Positions 8,695 to 19,000 are shown, numbered from the stretch's first letter. The stretch is 64,000 nucleotides of DNA from Bacteroidota bacterium (GCA_018222965.1 JAAEZH010000013.1:1-64000); one strand, 5' to 3'. Made by a program: numbers and translations. The notes: generated from the sequence alone by a model not told the origin.

Positions 8695-9846
8695 ATGACG
8701 CCTCATAAATTTTCTGCCATACCGGCCACTGACCGGGAAGTGCGTATTGACAATGAAGCGGCCTTGCGGCAAATGTTACAAAACAAAAAGAAACTGGAGT
8801 CTTGCGTCATCATTGATCTGGACTTTCACAATATCCGGCTGGATTGGGCAAATATTCCGGTGAATAATTGTGCCTTTCTCGGATGTGATCTGGGATTGGA
8901 AGATGAATACATTTTACGGGAAAAAGGCGCATTCATTTACAGTCCGCCGGAGTCGCTGCCTTATACCCCTTATCGCTCTTCGCTGTATACCTGGAGAGAA
9001 TTAATGGAAGGCTTTTCTTTTGAAAAAGACGAAAGTACCGACTACCAGATTTATACCCACTTTTCGGATACTAAATTTCGTCCGCCTATCCATGAAGCTT
9101 TGTGCCAACGCATCCACGATCACTCTATTGATGATGCCCTGCGCTATTTGCTGGATTTCGACAAAGACGGAATGACCAACCGGCCCTGCGTGGGTTTCAT
9201 GGGGGGCCATGGCACGCTTCGAACAGATCCCTGGTACATCAAAACGGTTCACACGGCAAAGCTACTTACTGAAGCCGGCTATTTTGTGGTAACCGGCGGT
9301 GGTCCGGGCATTATGGAGGCAGCTAATCTCGGAGCTTATCTGGCCGGGCGAAAAGAAAGTGATCTGGAACTGGCTCTTGAGTTATTGGGTAAAGCGCCTG
9401 ATTACCGCCAAAAAGGATACCACTTGCAGGCTTACGAATTGCTGGATCGCCTCCCCGGCGGAGCGGAAAGTCTGGCTATTCCAACCTGGTTTTACGGGCA
9501 TGAACCCAGTAATTTATTTGCCAGTCATATTGCAAAATACTTTTCCAACAGCATCCGGGAAGATACATTGTTGGCAGTTTGTTTGTACGGCATTGTATTT
9601 GCACCGGGCAGTGCGGGTACCACCCAGGAGATCTTTCAGGATGCGACACAGAATCATTACGGTACGATGAACTATTACAGTCCGATGGTTTTTCTGGGCA
9701 AACAACGCTACGAGTTGGACACGCTCATTTTTCCGCTCCTCAGACAGTTATCCAGAGGCAAAGCTTATCACGACATGCTGCACATAACAGATGCTCCCGA
9801 GGAGGTTGTAAAATTCCTGCAGGAGCATCCGCCGATGGCAGTGTGA
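8695..9846 (+). CDS. LOG-family nucleotide-processing protein with N-terminal extension
   Basis: 383-residue protein whose second half has the Rossmann-like LOG (lysine decarboxylase-like) fold: GFMGGHGT near 163, GGGPGIMEAANLGAY near 201 and PGSAGTTQEIFQDA near 304, the variant of the PGGxGTxxE phosphoribohydrolase motif. LOG enzymes remove ribose 5-phosphate from nucleoside monophosphates. The first 150 residues are unlike small LOG proteins and are unassigned; the overall length is closer to the large PpnN-type nucleosidases, which also carry extra domains. It is coupled to coaE by a 3-base gap. Confidence 0.82.
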   Translation: MTPHKFSAIPATDREVRIDNEAALRQMLQNKKKLESCVIIDLDFHNIRLDWANIPVNNCAFLGCDLGLEDEYILREKGAFIYSPPESLPYTPYRSSLYTWRELMEGFSFEKDESTDYQIYTHFSDTKFRPPIHEALCQRIHDHSIDDALRYLLDFDKDGMTNRPCVGFMGGHGTLRTDPWYIKTVHTAKLLTEAGYFVVTGGGPGIMEAANLGAYLAGRKESDLELALELLGKAPDYRQKGYHLQAYELLDRLPGGAESLAIPTWFYGHEPSNLFASHIAKYFSNSIREDTLLAVCLYGIVFAPGSAGTTQEIFQDATQNHYGTMNYYSPMVFLGKQRYELDTLIFPLLRQLSRGKAYHDMLHITDAPEEVVKFLQEHPPMAV

Positions 9847-9905
9847 GTTGGTGTTTGAGGGTGCGTGTGTGTTTGAACCGTGGTCCTTTGATTTATCCTC
9901 AAAAA

Positions 9906-10796
9906 TCAGCAGCAACCGGAATCCGGGGAACAACAATTTTCTTCTTTTTGAAGATCCGCCAATTTTAATTTTGGTTTGGAAACATCCACTCCCGGCTTTT
10001 CAGCGAAAACGGTAATGCTAAAGATCCCTGTATTCTTTTTGTTGAAGGCTTCGACTTCCGTCGGAGAGAGGTATTTACTCAGGATATCATCGGGAATGCT
10101 AATGGGTTTTTCCTTTTGTAGGAGAATGTTTTGAAATCCGGCATCCTTTATTTGCTTCAGATAGTCTTCTTTTTGAATGGCCCCTGCTACACAGCCGGCA
10201 TACATTTCGGCATCTTCACGCAAGGCTTCCGGAAGGTCCCCCACCAGAACTATATCAGAGATACTAAAGTGTCCGCCTGGCTTTAAGACCCGGAAAATTT
10301 CTGCAATTACCTTCGGTTTATTTGGAACCAGGTTGAGGACGCAATTGCTAACGATTACATCTGCTACATTATCATTAACCGGCATATCATCGATGTCGCC
10401 TTCACGGAATTCGACATTGTTGTATCCCAGCTTTTCAGCATTTGCACGCGCTTTTTGAATCATGGCCGGGGTAAAATCTATGCCTATTACCTTTCCTTCG
10501 ACACCTGTTTCATGACGGGCCACAAAACAATCGTTTCCGGCTCCCGAACCCAGGTCGATGACCGTGTCCCCTTTTTGGATTTTGGCGAATTGGGTAGGCA
10601 ATCCGCAGCCCAGGCCAAGATCTGCTTCCTCGGCGTATCCTGCAGTGCCGGTATAATCATCCATCATGATGTTGTATACCTTATTGGAGGGTGTGGTAGC
10701 TCCACAGCAGGAAGCTGCATTTTCCACTTTCCCCTGCTCCGCAATTTGGGCATATTTTTCCCGTACTACCTGTTTTAATTCCTGTTCCTTTTTCAT
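9906..10796 (-). CDS. arsM: Arsenite S-adenosylmethionine methyltransferase
   Basis: 296-residue class I methyltransferase that methylates trivalent arsenic in the cytoplasm. SAM-binding motif I is VIDLGSGAGNDCFVA, then VIGIDFTPAMI and EIFRVLKPGGHFSISDIV. Cysteines expected for arsenic binding are present: CC in the N-terminal part (AASCCGATT), a conserved SNCVLNL, AGCVAGA, and a C-terminal tail with two CC pairs. No arsR or arsC is adjacent. A TATTTTTG box lies about 90 bp upstream. The C-terminal extension with CC pairs is often seen in ArsM. Confidence 0.9.
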   Translation of the reverse strand: MKKEQELKQVVREKYAQIAEQGKVENAASCCGATTPSNKVYNIMMDDYTGTAGYAEEADLGLGCGLPTQFAKIQKGDTVIDLGSGAGNDCFVARHETGVEGKVIGIDFTPAMIQKARANAEKLGYNNVEFREGDIDDMPVNDNVADVIVSNCVLNLVPNKPKVIAEIFRVLKPGGHFSISDIVLVGDLPEALREDAEMYAGCVAGAIQKEDYLKQIKDAGFQNILLQKEKPISIPDDILSKYLSPTEVEAFNKKNTGIFSITVFAEKPGVDVSKPKLKLADLQKEENCCSPDSGCC

Positions 10797-10885
10797 ACTA
10801 TTGGCTGTTTCAGCTAATCAAAATATACTATAATAATAACAACAACTCAATCCAAACCAGAGTTGAAGCAAGCTTCGACGAAAGT

Positions 10886-10893
10886 CAAAAATA
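10886..10893 (-). promoter_or_regulatory. -7 box upstream of arsM
   Basis: TATTTTTG on the minus strand, about 90 bp before the arsM start, inside a G/T-rich (minus strand) low-complexity stretch at 10892-10927. Confidence 0.4.
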
Positions 10894-10927
10894 AACCAAC
10901 AAACCGACCAACCAGCAAACCACCCAA

Positions 10928-11647
10928 CTAACTATTATACACCACCGGCATTTGCCCTTTCCATTTTGCCCATAACTGCTTATCATTGATTAGAGAAGCC
11001 ATGAAATGAGCTACATTTATTCGGCTGGTTTTCCCGGCATTGAAAATGGCGCTGCGGATTGGAGAGGCGTGGGTCTTATAGGTTGAAACTTCTTCTTCTA
11101 TTGTAAGGGTGTCGGGTCGCACTACAGCCCATTCAATATAGGAATTAGTTTGTCCGACATGCACCCGCAAATAATCGGCAGCTTGTTCGTTGTCTGCATG
11201 AGGAGGGACCGTAAGTCGAATTAGTCCAACTACCATTTTTTGAGCGAAAGAAATGGGTTCTGAAATATCCCGATTGCTGTTTCCGACAGTGTTCATGAGG
11301 ACAAATTTTACTTTTTGATCCGGCTTGTTTGCTTCCACGGCTTTGCAAATTTTTTGGACGGCATCTCTAACCAGTTTTCGTGGTTCTCCAAATATTCCTT
11401 TTATTGTCGGGTTGTGGCCCAGACAGGAAGCTACCGCCTGGCAATCGGCCGTAATTTTCTGCATTTCTGTCTGATTAATTTCCAGAATACTGGCCTGGAT
11501 GATGGTGAGGTTGGAATTGGTTTTCCAGGAATCCGGTAATTTTTCAGGGGATCGTACGATTATCTTTACCTGATGGTCTAGAGTTAATAGTTGATTTACC
11601 AGTTTACTACCAGTAGCCCCTGAGGCTCCTGCTACTAAAATTGTCAT
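10928..11647 (-). CDS. NAD(P)H-binding atypical short-chain dehydrogenase
   Basis: 239-residue Rossmann protein of the NmrA/NAD(P)H-binding SDR type. The dinucleotide motif is GASGATGSKL at residues 7-16, followed by VKIIVRSPEKLP and a central ASCLGHNPT segment. The classical YxxxK pair is not clear, as usual for atypical SDRs that bind cofactor or act as redox sensors. Substrate unknown. It lies 131 bp upstream of arsM on the same strand but arsM has its own promoter box, so cotranscription is uncertain. Confidence 0.8.
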   Translation of the reverse strand: MTILVAGASGATGSKLVNQLLTLDHQVKIIVRSPEKLPDSWKTNSNLTIIQASILEINQTEMQKITADCQAVASCLGHNPTIKGIFGEPRKLVRDAVQKICKAVEANKPDQKVKFVLMNTVGNSNRDISEPISFAQKMVVGLIRLTVPPHADNEQAADYLRVHVGQTNSYIEWAVVRPDTLTIEEEVSTYKTHASPIRSAIFNAGKTSRINVAHFMASLINDKQLWAKWKGQMPVVYNS

Positions 11648-11780
11648 ATTCGATTATTGAGGCTACTATCAAAATAATATCCCTGACAAAGTAGGGGAGA
11701 AACGGGCAAGCACCGACTTAAATAGATAAACAGGTATCAGGTGAAGACAAAGTGATCTTTAGAAAGGGGGTGCCAGAAAG

Positions 11781-12020
11781 TCATTCACTTTCCGGTAAGG
11801 CTTCAAACTCCCTTTTTTTGCTATCCATCCATTTTTGCATAGCTGCGGGATCTTTCATTAAAGCTTGCATTTCATGCATGGCATCCAAATGGGCTTTATC
11901 CCCTTTCTGGAACATCCTCATAGCGTGCTGCTTGCTCAATTCAGCCATTTCTTCAAATGTATTTGAATGAAATTCTTGATCACAAGCGCCTCCCAATTGT
12001 TTGCAGGTCATTGTTTTCAT
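11781..12020 (-). CDS. Small DUF1059-like protein
   Basis: 79-residue soluble protein starting MKTMTCKQLGGACDQEF, which matches the start of DUF1059 proteins (two conserved cysteines C6 and C13, then NTFEEMAELSKQH). The second half is charged and helical (MHEMQALMKDPAAMQKWMDSKK). Function of the family is unknown; the two cysteines could bind metal or be redox active. It stands alone, 133 bp upstream of the NAD(P)H-binding gene. Confidence 0.8.
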   Translation of the reverse strand: MKTMTCKQLGGACDQEFHSNTFEEMAELSKQHAMRMFQKGDKAHLDAMHEMQALMKDPAAMQKWMDSKKREFEALPESE

Positions 12021-12187
12021 AATTGAGTAGAAATGATTTTAAGGTGATTGACAAATAATTCTTATAGCCGGTAAGCACTTACACAGCTTTCCCGATATCT
12101 TATTAGATAATTAGAACACTTACAGCAAAGCCTAGACGGGTATGAAGCTTCTAGCCTTGAATTATATGTAAACTACAGAAAACCAGT

Positions 12188-12219
12188 GATTTTATAAAAT
12201 CCGATTCTTCATGAGAATC
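12188..12219. promoter_or_regulatory. Two adjacent palindromes in the 12021-12325 gap
   Basis: GATTTTATAAAATC (12188-12201) is a perfect 14-bp palindrome, and one base later GATTCTTCATGAGAATC (12203-12219) forms a 6-bp stem with a 5-base loop. The gap lies between the end of the formyltransferase gene and the start of the DUF1059 gene. They may be operator half-sites or a weak transcription end; nothing else is recognisable in this gap. Confidence 0.35.
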
Positions 12220-12325
12220 AGCGTTGGGCGGGTTATTAGGACTAAATCCTGCAAACTAACTTACAGGGCCAACTTCCAACTCAGCCAAAGCCTCCGGTAG
12301 CAGCGTGAAACCAGGAACTCAAATT

Positions 12326-13120
12326 TCAGGATTCAACTAACTGCTTTAATTTAGCCTCGGCAATTTCATATAATTTGGGATGAAGGATAAAGTATTGTCG
12401 CTTATTGCTCTTAGGTTGGGGTTGTCGCTCTACCTTACCATTTAGATAATCGGAAACCACACGCACCATTTCAGTAACCATTACAGGTTCAAAACCACTT
12501 CGAAGACTGCGGATGGAATCTGGTTGCTTTGGGACAACTTTAACCTTCCGAAGGATATCCCCCGTGTCAATACCTGTGTCCATAAAATGCAGGGTAATAC
12601 CCAGTTGATCCGGTTCATCTTCCAGAAGACACCATTCCGGCAAATCCATTCCTTTATATTTAGGAAGAATGCCAAGGTGACAATTAATAATACCATCTCC
12701 AGCCCTGTCCAAAATGTTTTTACGGATGATGCCGCCGCCTGTGAATATCACCAACTTTTCATCGTATTGGTTCAGTGCTTTTTCTATGGATTTATCATTT
12801 AAGTTTCGGCAACGCAGGATCTTGGTTCCCTGTTTTTGAAACTGAGTAATATTCGTGATAGACAAATTATTATCTCGCCGGAAGGAGACAATAGAATCAG
12901 CCTTATCTGTATAGGCCTTTTCCCGCAACACAAGTTTATTCCAAATTTTCCTTAGTAATCGCTTTCCATCTCGTGCAAACTCATTTTTAAAACGTTGAAG
13001 GGTAAACTTCCGAACCACAATCAATTCGATGTGGTAACCTTTCCTGAGCAACAATTCGCAAACCGTATTGGTATATAAACTATAGGGATTGGGGCAAAAA
13101 ACGATCAGTTTTTTATCCAT
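12326..13120 (-). CDS. Formyltransferase-like enzyme
   Basis: 264-residue protein with the formyltransferase catalytic triad: N146 and H148 in INCHLGILPKYKG and D185 in MDTGIDTGDIL. Enzymes of this fold move a formyl group from 10-formyltetrahydrofolate to an amino group. A true fmt gene is present at 61466, so this copy is not needed for initiator tRNA. It lacks an obvious C-terminal tRNA-binding domain, and resembles sugar-amine formyltransferases used in surface polysaccharides (inference). Third gene of an overlapping cluster; it overlaps the preceding gene by 8 bp. Confidence 0.8.
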   Translation of the reverse strand: MDKKLIVFCPNPYSLYTNTVCELLLRKGYHIELIVVRKFTLQRFKNEFARDGKRLLRKIWNKLVLREKAYTDKADSIVSFRRDNNLSITNITQFQKQGTKILRCRNLNDKSIEKALNQYDEKLVIFTGGGIIRKNILDRAGDGIINCHLGILPKYKGMDLPEWCLLEDEPDQLGITLHFMDTGIDTGDILRKVKVVPKQPDSIRSLRSGFEPVMVTEMVRVVSDYLNGKVERQPQPKSNKRQYFILHPKLYEIAEAKLKQLVES

Positions 13121-13652
13121 GAGTCAACTCATTTAATATTGCTTCAATCTGCTTTTCTTTGATTTCGCGCAACAAGTAAATGTCTTTGGGTGATTTATTG
13201 GCGGGTGCTGCCCATTTCAAATCTGCAACTTTAAGTGCCGTATTAAAATAGAGCAGGTCGCCTGTATGCAGGTAAATCTCTACAAAAAGAGCCAAAAGCT
13301 GATTGAACAAAATCACTCGAACTGCGACTGGTCTGCCATAAGATCTTTCTTTCGTTTTTAAGTTGGCATAGTTAATCTCGATGTATCGAAGGAGTTTAAT
13401 TTGCCAGTTTCGGAAACGCTCATTTAGTTCATTTTGATGAACCATTAGTCGCAACTTTATTAGATCTTCAGCTTGGGTGTTTTTGAACTTTGGATAGTCC
13501 TTCAAAGCCAAATCGAATGGCTCCACAGCGGTATCCGGAACATCGTCAAGGTACTTAGTATTGAGCAAGGGAAACTGTTTGGATCTTCGGAGGTAGTCCA
13601 GTTTATTCGAATCAATCGGAAAACTTATTGGGCGTTTCATGGGAGACAACAT
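13113..13652 (-). CDS. Unknown 179-residue protein of the formyltransferase cluster
   Basis: I do not recognise this protein. It is soluble, mixed charged, predicted mainly helical in the second half (LRYIEINYANLKTKERSYG, LLALFVEIYLHTGDLLYFN), with no signal peptide, membrane segment or cysteine cluster. It overlaps the upstream gene by 16 bp and the downstream formyltransferase by 8 bp, so translation is probably coupled and the three products likely act together. A second in-frame ATG at 13640 is possible. Confidence 0.75.
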   Translation of the reverse strand: MLSPMKRPISFPIDSNKLDYLRRSKQFPLLNTKYLDDVPDTAVEPFDLALKDYPKFKNTQAEDLIKLRLMVHQNELNERFRNWQIKLLRYIEINYANLKTKERSYGRPVAVRVILFNQLLALFVEIYLHTGDLLYFNTALKVADLKWAAPANKSPKDIYLLREIKEKQIEAILNELTHG

Positions 13653-14659
13653 TCAATTGATTTTCCATCGAAGCCTTTTATAGCTTCGAAAAACATATAA
13701 AAGGAATTCCCGGATTGCCGGCCATCTGCAAATCCAATCACTCCAAACTTGAAATACCGTTTAGGAAAACCATCGTGATTGAATGTTGCAAGGGTCTTCC
13801 ATTCTTTTAGGTCTTCTGAATAATACAGATGTACTTTATTATCTAAAACACCAGCACCGATTTCTTGTGCGGTAGCTGCCAGATAGCCTTTGTCCGACAA
13901 CTCTTTTATGTACCAAACCGGTCCCATGAGTTTTTGTCTTACATCAATTTTTTCGGTAGCCCGATCAAGCACTATATGATATGATGTTTCCAACTGACTG
14001 TCCATCAGCCAGTGAACCTCCTTTTCCGTGAAGATCAAATTGCAGGTTCGATACTTTTGCTGTCCGTCTCCAATCTTATGGACCTTTTTAAAGTCTTTAT
14101 CAGCAACAAGCAGGCAGTTTTCTCCTTCAAAATCGCCGGTACACACCCATATTTTGTCGGTGTAGTGGTCGTAATAACATCCATGAACATGCTTGATGCT
14201 GCCCGGGGCAAAGGTGTATATCTCCTCCCAGGAAGTTCCTCCGTCCTTGCTACAATAAACAGGCACTGCATTCCGGTTTCCATTGTTTCCGTATTCGCCA
14301 AAGTAGATGTAACCTTCAGGGGTGGAATTAATAGATTGATGCAATACGTTGCGGCAATTACGCAGTGCCAGGGTTTGGGTCAATTGTTTCTCCGCTGTAT
14401 TGTAAAGATAGACTTTTCCCTGCCGGATAATGATGAGATTACCTTCGTGCAAAAATACATTGCATTTATCCAGGCGCAAGGCTCTTCGACTCAGTCGGAA
14501 CCAGCCAAACAAGCGTTTCAGCAAACTATTTTCCGGCAATTGAACTTTTATTTCCTCGTTCCCGAATCTATAATATACGGTTCTGTATTTAGATGAAATC
14601 ATCGTTTCACCCTCGGCAAAGTGAATGATTTCTTTGTTCAGCTTACGCAGAATTTTCAT
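13637..14659 (-). CDS. Asp-box (sialidase-like) propeller protein
   Basis: 340-residue protein without signal peptide. Residues 137-144 (SKDGGTSW) are an Asp-box, the calcium-free beta-hairpin motif repeated in sialidase and related propellers; other repeats are degenerate (YYSEDLKEWKTL near 285 is a second likely blade). Catalytic residues of sialidases are not evident, so a binding or glycan-handling role is inferred. First gene of the overlapping three-gene cluster that ends with a formyltransferase. Confidence 0.72.
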   Translation of the reverse strand: MKILRKLNKEIIHFAEGETMISSKYRTVYYRFGNEEIKVQLPENSLLKRLFGWFRLSRRALRLDKCNVFLHEGNLIIIRQGKVYLYNTAEKQLTQTLALRNCRNVLHQSINSTPEGYIYFGEYGNNGNRNAVPVYCSKDGGTSWEEIYTFAPGSIKHVHGCYYDHYTDKIWVCTGDFEGENCLLVADKDFKKVHKIGDGQQKYRTCNLIFTEKEVHWLMDSQLETSYHIVLDRATEKIDVRQKLMGPVWYIKELSDKGYLAATAQEIGAGVLDNKVHLYYSEDLKEWKTLATFNHDGFPKRYFKFGVIGFADGRQSGNSFYMFFEAIKGFDGKSIECCLP

Positions 14660-14868
14660 AGGAGGTAGAAGTTACAAGCCCTGGTGGAGAATGGCAATCT
14701 CATATGTCCCCAATATACTACAATACGCATAATCTGTTATTGTCAATCCATCAGGGGGCATCTACCAAGGCTTTATGCCATTGGCTATATGGAAAAGATG
14801 CAGGTTCAAATAATTCATTCAGTTTTGATTTATTACCTAAAGTCAATGCCTGCTTTTATCCATAGTAA

Positions 14869-14876
14869 TACCTTTG
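14869..14876 (+). promoter_or_regulatory. -7 box of the serine hydrolase gene
   Basis: TACCTTTG, exact TAnnTTTG, 16 bases before the ATG at 14892. It overlaps an in-frame TTG at 14874, which argues against that codon as the start. Confidence 0.5.
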
Positions 14877-14891
14877 GACAAAAGAAAAAAA

Positions 14892-15920
14892 ATGCATTTT
14901 AAGAAAAGCACCATTCAATTTGTCCTCCTCAAAGTCGGAATAATTGTCCCGTTGTTCCTCCTGTCTGCTTGTTCACTGGTGATTTTTCCGGTCCCTGATT
15001 CTGTTGATGTAGAGGTAGAAAATGCGATTAACCGGGGATTTGACGGCATTATCGTTTACGTTGATCAACCGGAAAATGAACGTCTTTTTGCGGCGGGTTA
15101 TGCAAACAGAGAAAACCAAATTCCTGCCGACCCTCACCGCTTATTTAAGATTGCAAGCATCAGTAAGTTATATATAGCTGCTGCTTGCGCGAAGTTGGTC
15201 CATGTAAATGTCCTATCCCTTGATAAAACCCTGGGGGAGTATCTTCCCGATCTGGTTAACAGGATTGAAAATGCGGATGAGATTACCCTAAGAATGATGT
15301 TGCAACATCGCAGCGGGATACCAAACTTCACAGACGATCCGGACTACCCCTGGGACAATCCGTTTAAAGACAATCGACAAACACTTGAACTGGTATTGGA
15401 TGAGCCTGCTGATTTCGCTCCGGATAAAAAATACAAATACTCGAATACCAATTACCTGTTGATTGGGGAGATTCTGGATAATGTTTTAGGATATAGCCAT
15501 CATGACTATATCAAAAGTGAGATATTAAATCCACTGGGACTAAACAACACCTACAGTTTACTGAGCGAAGTAGATTTAGACAGTGTCATGAGTGGTTACT
15601 ATGCCGGTTACGAATATGATATCAAGGAAAATGACTTTGTGCAGCCCGGAGGATCTATGGTTGCCACAGCGGAGGATGTTGGCAAGTTTCTGAGAGCATT
15701 GATCGACGGCTCATTATTTACTGAAGATGAGCAAAGCATTTATTCCTCTATTTACGAATACGAGCATACAGGCTTACTACCTGGTTATCAAAGCATGGTT
15801 CGTTACCATGAAGACATAGATGCGGTTGTTGTTCAGTTTACAAACACCAGCGGCGGCAATTTCTGGAATAAATCGGAAAACGTTTACAATAGGATCATCA
15901 AGATTTTGGGGCGGGAGTAA
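14892..15920 (+). CDS. Serine hydrolase lipoprotein, beta-lactamase/PBP class C fold
   Basis: 342-residue lipoprotein: signal peptide ending in LLSAC with lipidation at C27. The class C penicillin-binding fold shows S89-I-S-K92 (SxxK nucleophile and base), YSNTN (YxN) near 187, and EHTGLLPGY near 300 in the place of the third (KTG/HxG) motif. Such proteins are D-alanyl-D-aminopeptidases, esterases or peptidases rather than resistance enzymes. Start at 14892 is chosen because a promoter box overlaps the upstream TTG. It is divergent from the Asp-box gene and convergent with the giant T9SS gene. Confidence 0.87.
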   Translation: MHFKKSTIQFVLLKVGIIVPLFLLSACSLVIFPVPDSVDVEVENAINRGFDGIIVYVDQPENERLFAAGYANRENQIPADPHRLFKIASISKLYIAAACAKLVHVNVLSLDKTLGEYLPDLVNRIENADEITLRMMLQHRSGIPNFTDDPDYPWDNPFKDNRQTLELVLDEPADFAPDKKYKYSNTNYLLIGEILDNVLGYSHHDYIKSEILNPLGLNNTYSLLSEVDLDSVMSGYYAGYEYDIKENDFVQPGGSMVATAEDVGKFLRALIDGSLFTEDEQSIYSSIYEYEHTGLLPGYQSMVRYHEDIDAVVVQFTNTSGGNFWNKSENVYNRIIKILGRE

Positions 15921-15948
15921 TTGAATTACTGGATTAGGTAAACCAAAA

Positions 15949-15980
15949 GGAGCGGAACCAACTCCCGTTGATCCCGCTCC
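15949..15980. terminator. Hairpin between convergent genes
   Basis: GGAGCGG (15949-15955) pairs with CCGCTCC (15974-15980), with an inner CAAC/GTTG stem. A short T-tract follows only on the minus strand. It lies between the ends of the serine hydrolase gene and the T9SS gene and may serve both. Confidence 0.5.
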
Positions 15981-16000
15981 TCTCCTATTCTACTATTAAA

Positions 16001-19000
16001 TTAGTGCTTAATAAAACGCTTGGTAGTTGCCAATCCGTCCGAAATGAAACGGATGAAATACATACCTGTAGGATATGTGGAAATATCCAGGGTGATCTGT
16101 TCAACTCCGGGATCGGCTACGTAAAGTACCTCCCCTTTCGCAGAAAAGATCATGATCTCATCGTAGTGGTTATTTGCCATTTCAATATTTATCTCCTCCC
16201 GGGCCGGATTTGGATAAATATGGATGTTCTCGCTGGTGGATTCTGCGAAAGTGCGCATCATGGCTGCATTGCCTTCTTCGACTTCTTTCGAAGACGGAGG
16301 TGCTACAATGGATACATTGTCTCCACTAATAATTACCTGATCAAATGCGATCTTGTCATTATTGGCATTTCCATTACAACGAACCCGGATGCGGTTGTTT
16401 GTTGTAAAATTGGAAGTACCAGCGGTCAGGGTAATCAGTGGTGGTGAAAAGAATCCATTGGTGATAAAATCAACACCACTAACATAATTGCCGATTACCT
16501 GATAGTTTGATCCATCGAAAAGTTCCACGAAAAAGTCCTCTCCCGGCTCCATGCTGCGGGTGAAAACATGCAGTTCTACCGTCACTTCATTATTAGCGCT
16601 CAGGTCGAGTGTTGGCGACTCAGAATAAGAGGTGTTAGATCCGTCGCGGAGCATAACACAACCCACTCCTTCATAAGCCGCATTATTGGATTGAATCCAT
16701 TTACAGTCATTACCGCCATCAATCCAGCCTTCCAGGCCGGTTTCAAAGTAATAGGCCGCAATAATGCCCGGACTGCCCCCTCCTCCGGTGGTAGTAGCTG
16801 TAGCTGTATTGCTTAAACCAGAATTATTTCCAGCTGCATCAAAGGCACGCACATTGAAGTCATAGGTCGTATTCGGCGAAAGCCCGGAAACCGTTGCACT
16901 GGTTAAAGGAGTCGTTCCAATACTACTTCCATCCTGGAATATTTCATAACCGGTAACCCCTACATTATCGGAAGATGGATTCCAGTTGAGATCGATGCTT
17001 GTGTCCGTTTCGTTTGAAGCTACCAAATTTGTTGGCGTACTTGGTGCCTGTGTATCCGGGGCACTTGTTGTTGTACCATTTTCAATATTACTTAAGCCGG
17101 AGAAATTGCCGGCTGCATCGTATGCCTGCACCTGAAAAGCATAAGTGGTATTCGGCGAAAGCCCGGTGGCTGTAAAAGCGTTGGTCGGAGAGTTGCCCAC
17201 GCTAATACCGTCCTGTAAGATAATATAACCCGTCACCCCAACATTGTCGGTAGATGGATTCCAGTCAAGATCAATGGTGGTGGTGGTCTCATTAGAGGCC
17301 ACCAGGTTGGCAGGCGTGCTTGGAGGTTGGGTATCTCCTCCTGCGTTCAGGATAATGGTATAATCTTCTACCTCACCATAGCTGAATACTTCACAGGAAG
17401 AAGGAATGCCATTGTATTTCATCGAAACACGCATCCGCGTAGATGTCAAAGAAGTTCCTGTGGGAACGGTGAATGAACCACTGTTTGGTGAGTTGGTATT
17501 AGCCGCCTGCGACCAGACGAGTTCTCCGGCATCGGTAAAATCTGCATCGTTGTTGTAATCAATCCAGACTGCATAACCTTCCGCATAGACGGGGCCAGGC
17601 CATACAGCCGTTACAGTAATCGTATAATTCTGCCCCTCATTCAAAGTGGTCGAAATATTCGTGAAATCAGAGTAATTCTGGCCGCCGGAGGTGTTGTCAA
17701 TGGTATTCAACTGCACCCGACCAATGTATTCCTCGCTGGAGTTGTTACTGTTTGAGGAACAATAACTGGCAGCCAAAGTAGTGAAGCTGGTGGTAGCATT
17801 TCCGGAAATATTGCCGGCTGCATCCTGCGCATTAACAGCTGCGGTATAGGTCGTAGAGGGAGATAATCCGCTAACATTAAATGTTGGAGAGCCGGATGTA
17901 CCAACCTGATTGCCATCAATGAAGATATTGTATTGTGCGACACCCACATTATCGGTAGAAGCATTCCAATTGAGCGTAGCTCCTACATCTGTAATGCCAC
18001 TGGCAACGAGATTGGTAGGATCTGTCGGAGCCTGAGTATCTGGCGGACCGGCAACAATGTCAAATACGCCTACAACGCCCTTTCGGCCGCTGTTCATGTA
18101 TTCGTTTATAAACCAGAAGGAAGTTCCGTTACTCGGATCCACATCGATCTTGCTGTAATCGCCATATCGGAAACCAGAGAAGTTTTGGTTGCCATTGGCG
18201 ATGAGGTTTTCGGCAACAGTCATGACACCAAGCGGGTCACTGGCCAGTCGCCCGGTATAGTACGAACTTACCCGAACCGTTGAAGGCGTAGACGGGCCTG
18301 ACATAGAAGAATAGCCCATACCAATATTACCGTTTGCATCCATTGCCAGACTGGCGTGCCAGGCATGTCGACCATCCGGAGCGGTATAAGTTCCTTCCTG
18401 GTATAGCGACCAGGGTTGGTTATCTCCATTCTGTCGAAACTCAAACCAGCGCACACCGGCCAATTCTCCACTGCCTGCATCCGTATCAACAACAAAGTTG
18501 AAAACCGCTGAGTTGTGGGTCGGAAACTTCCGGAACTGAGCCTGGTTCATGATCGTTGCCTGCAAAGCATCAATGGATGATCCTCCATTGGGTTGAGCCA
18601 GGTTGGAGAAACTACCATTATCAAATACACCAATAAATGGCGTTGTCGCAATTTGGGAAGCTGTAGACACCGTAGAACTCCCTGGAGAATTCCAGTCTAC
18701 ATCAATGGTCCAAAGCTTTACGTGATCGAAAGCGACACCGCCCCATGCATCGTCTTGCATGTATACGACAGTAGCTCCGCCTGCAGCAGGCAGGTTGCTG
18801 TCTGTTACATTCAGCACCTGCGGACTGTAAAAGCCCGAAGTAGCGATACCCGGAAGATTGAATCCAAGGATCTGTGCATTTGGATCGCCAACCAACATGG
18901 CATCTCGTTCCAGCGCCCATACCTTATTGGAGCCGGACGTATTATCGGTCATGTAATAACCATCGCTCCAAACAGATAATTTCTGATAATCATTAATTTG

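Noticed and set aside
9841-9880. G/T-rich run after the LOG gene as a repeat array
   Set aside because: Short low-complexity sequence without a regular period.
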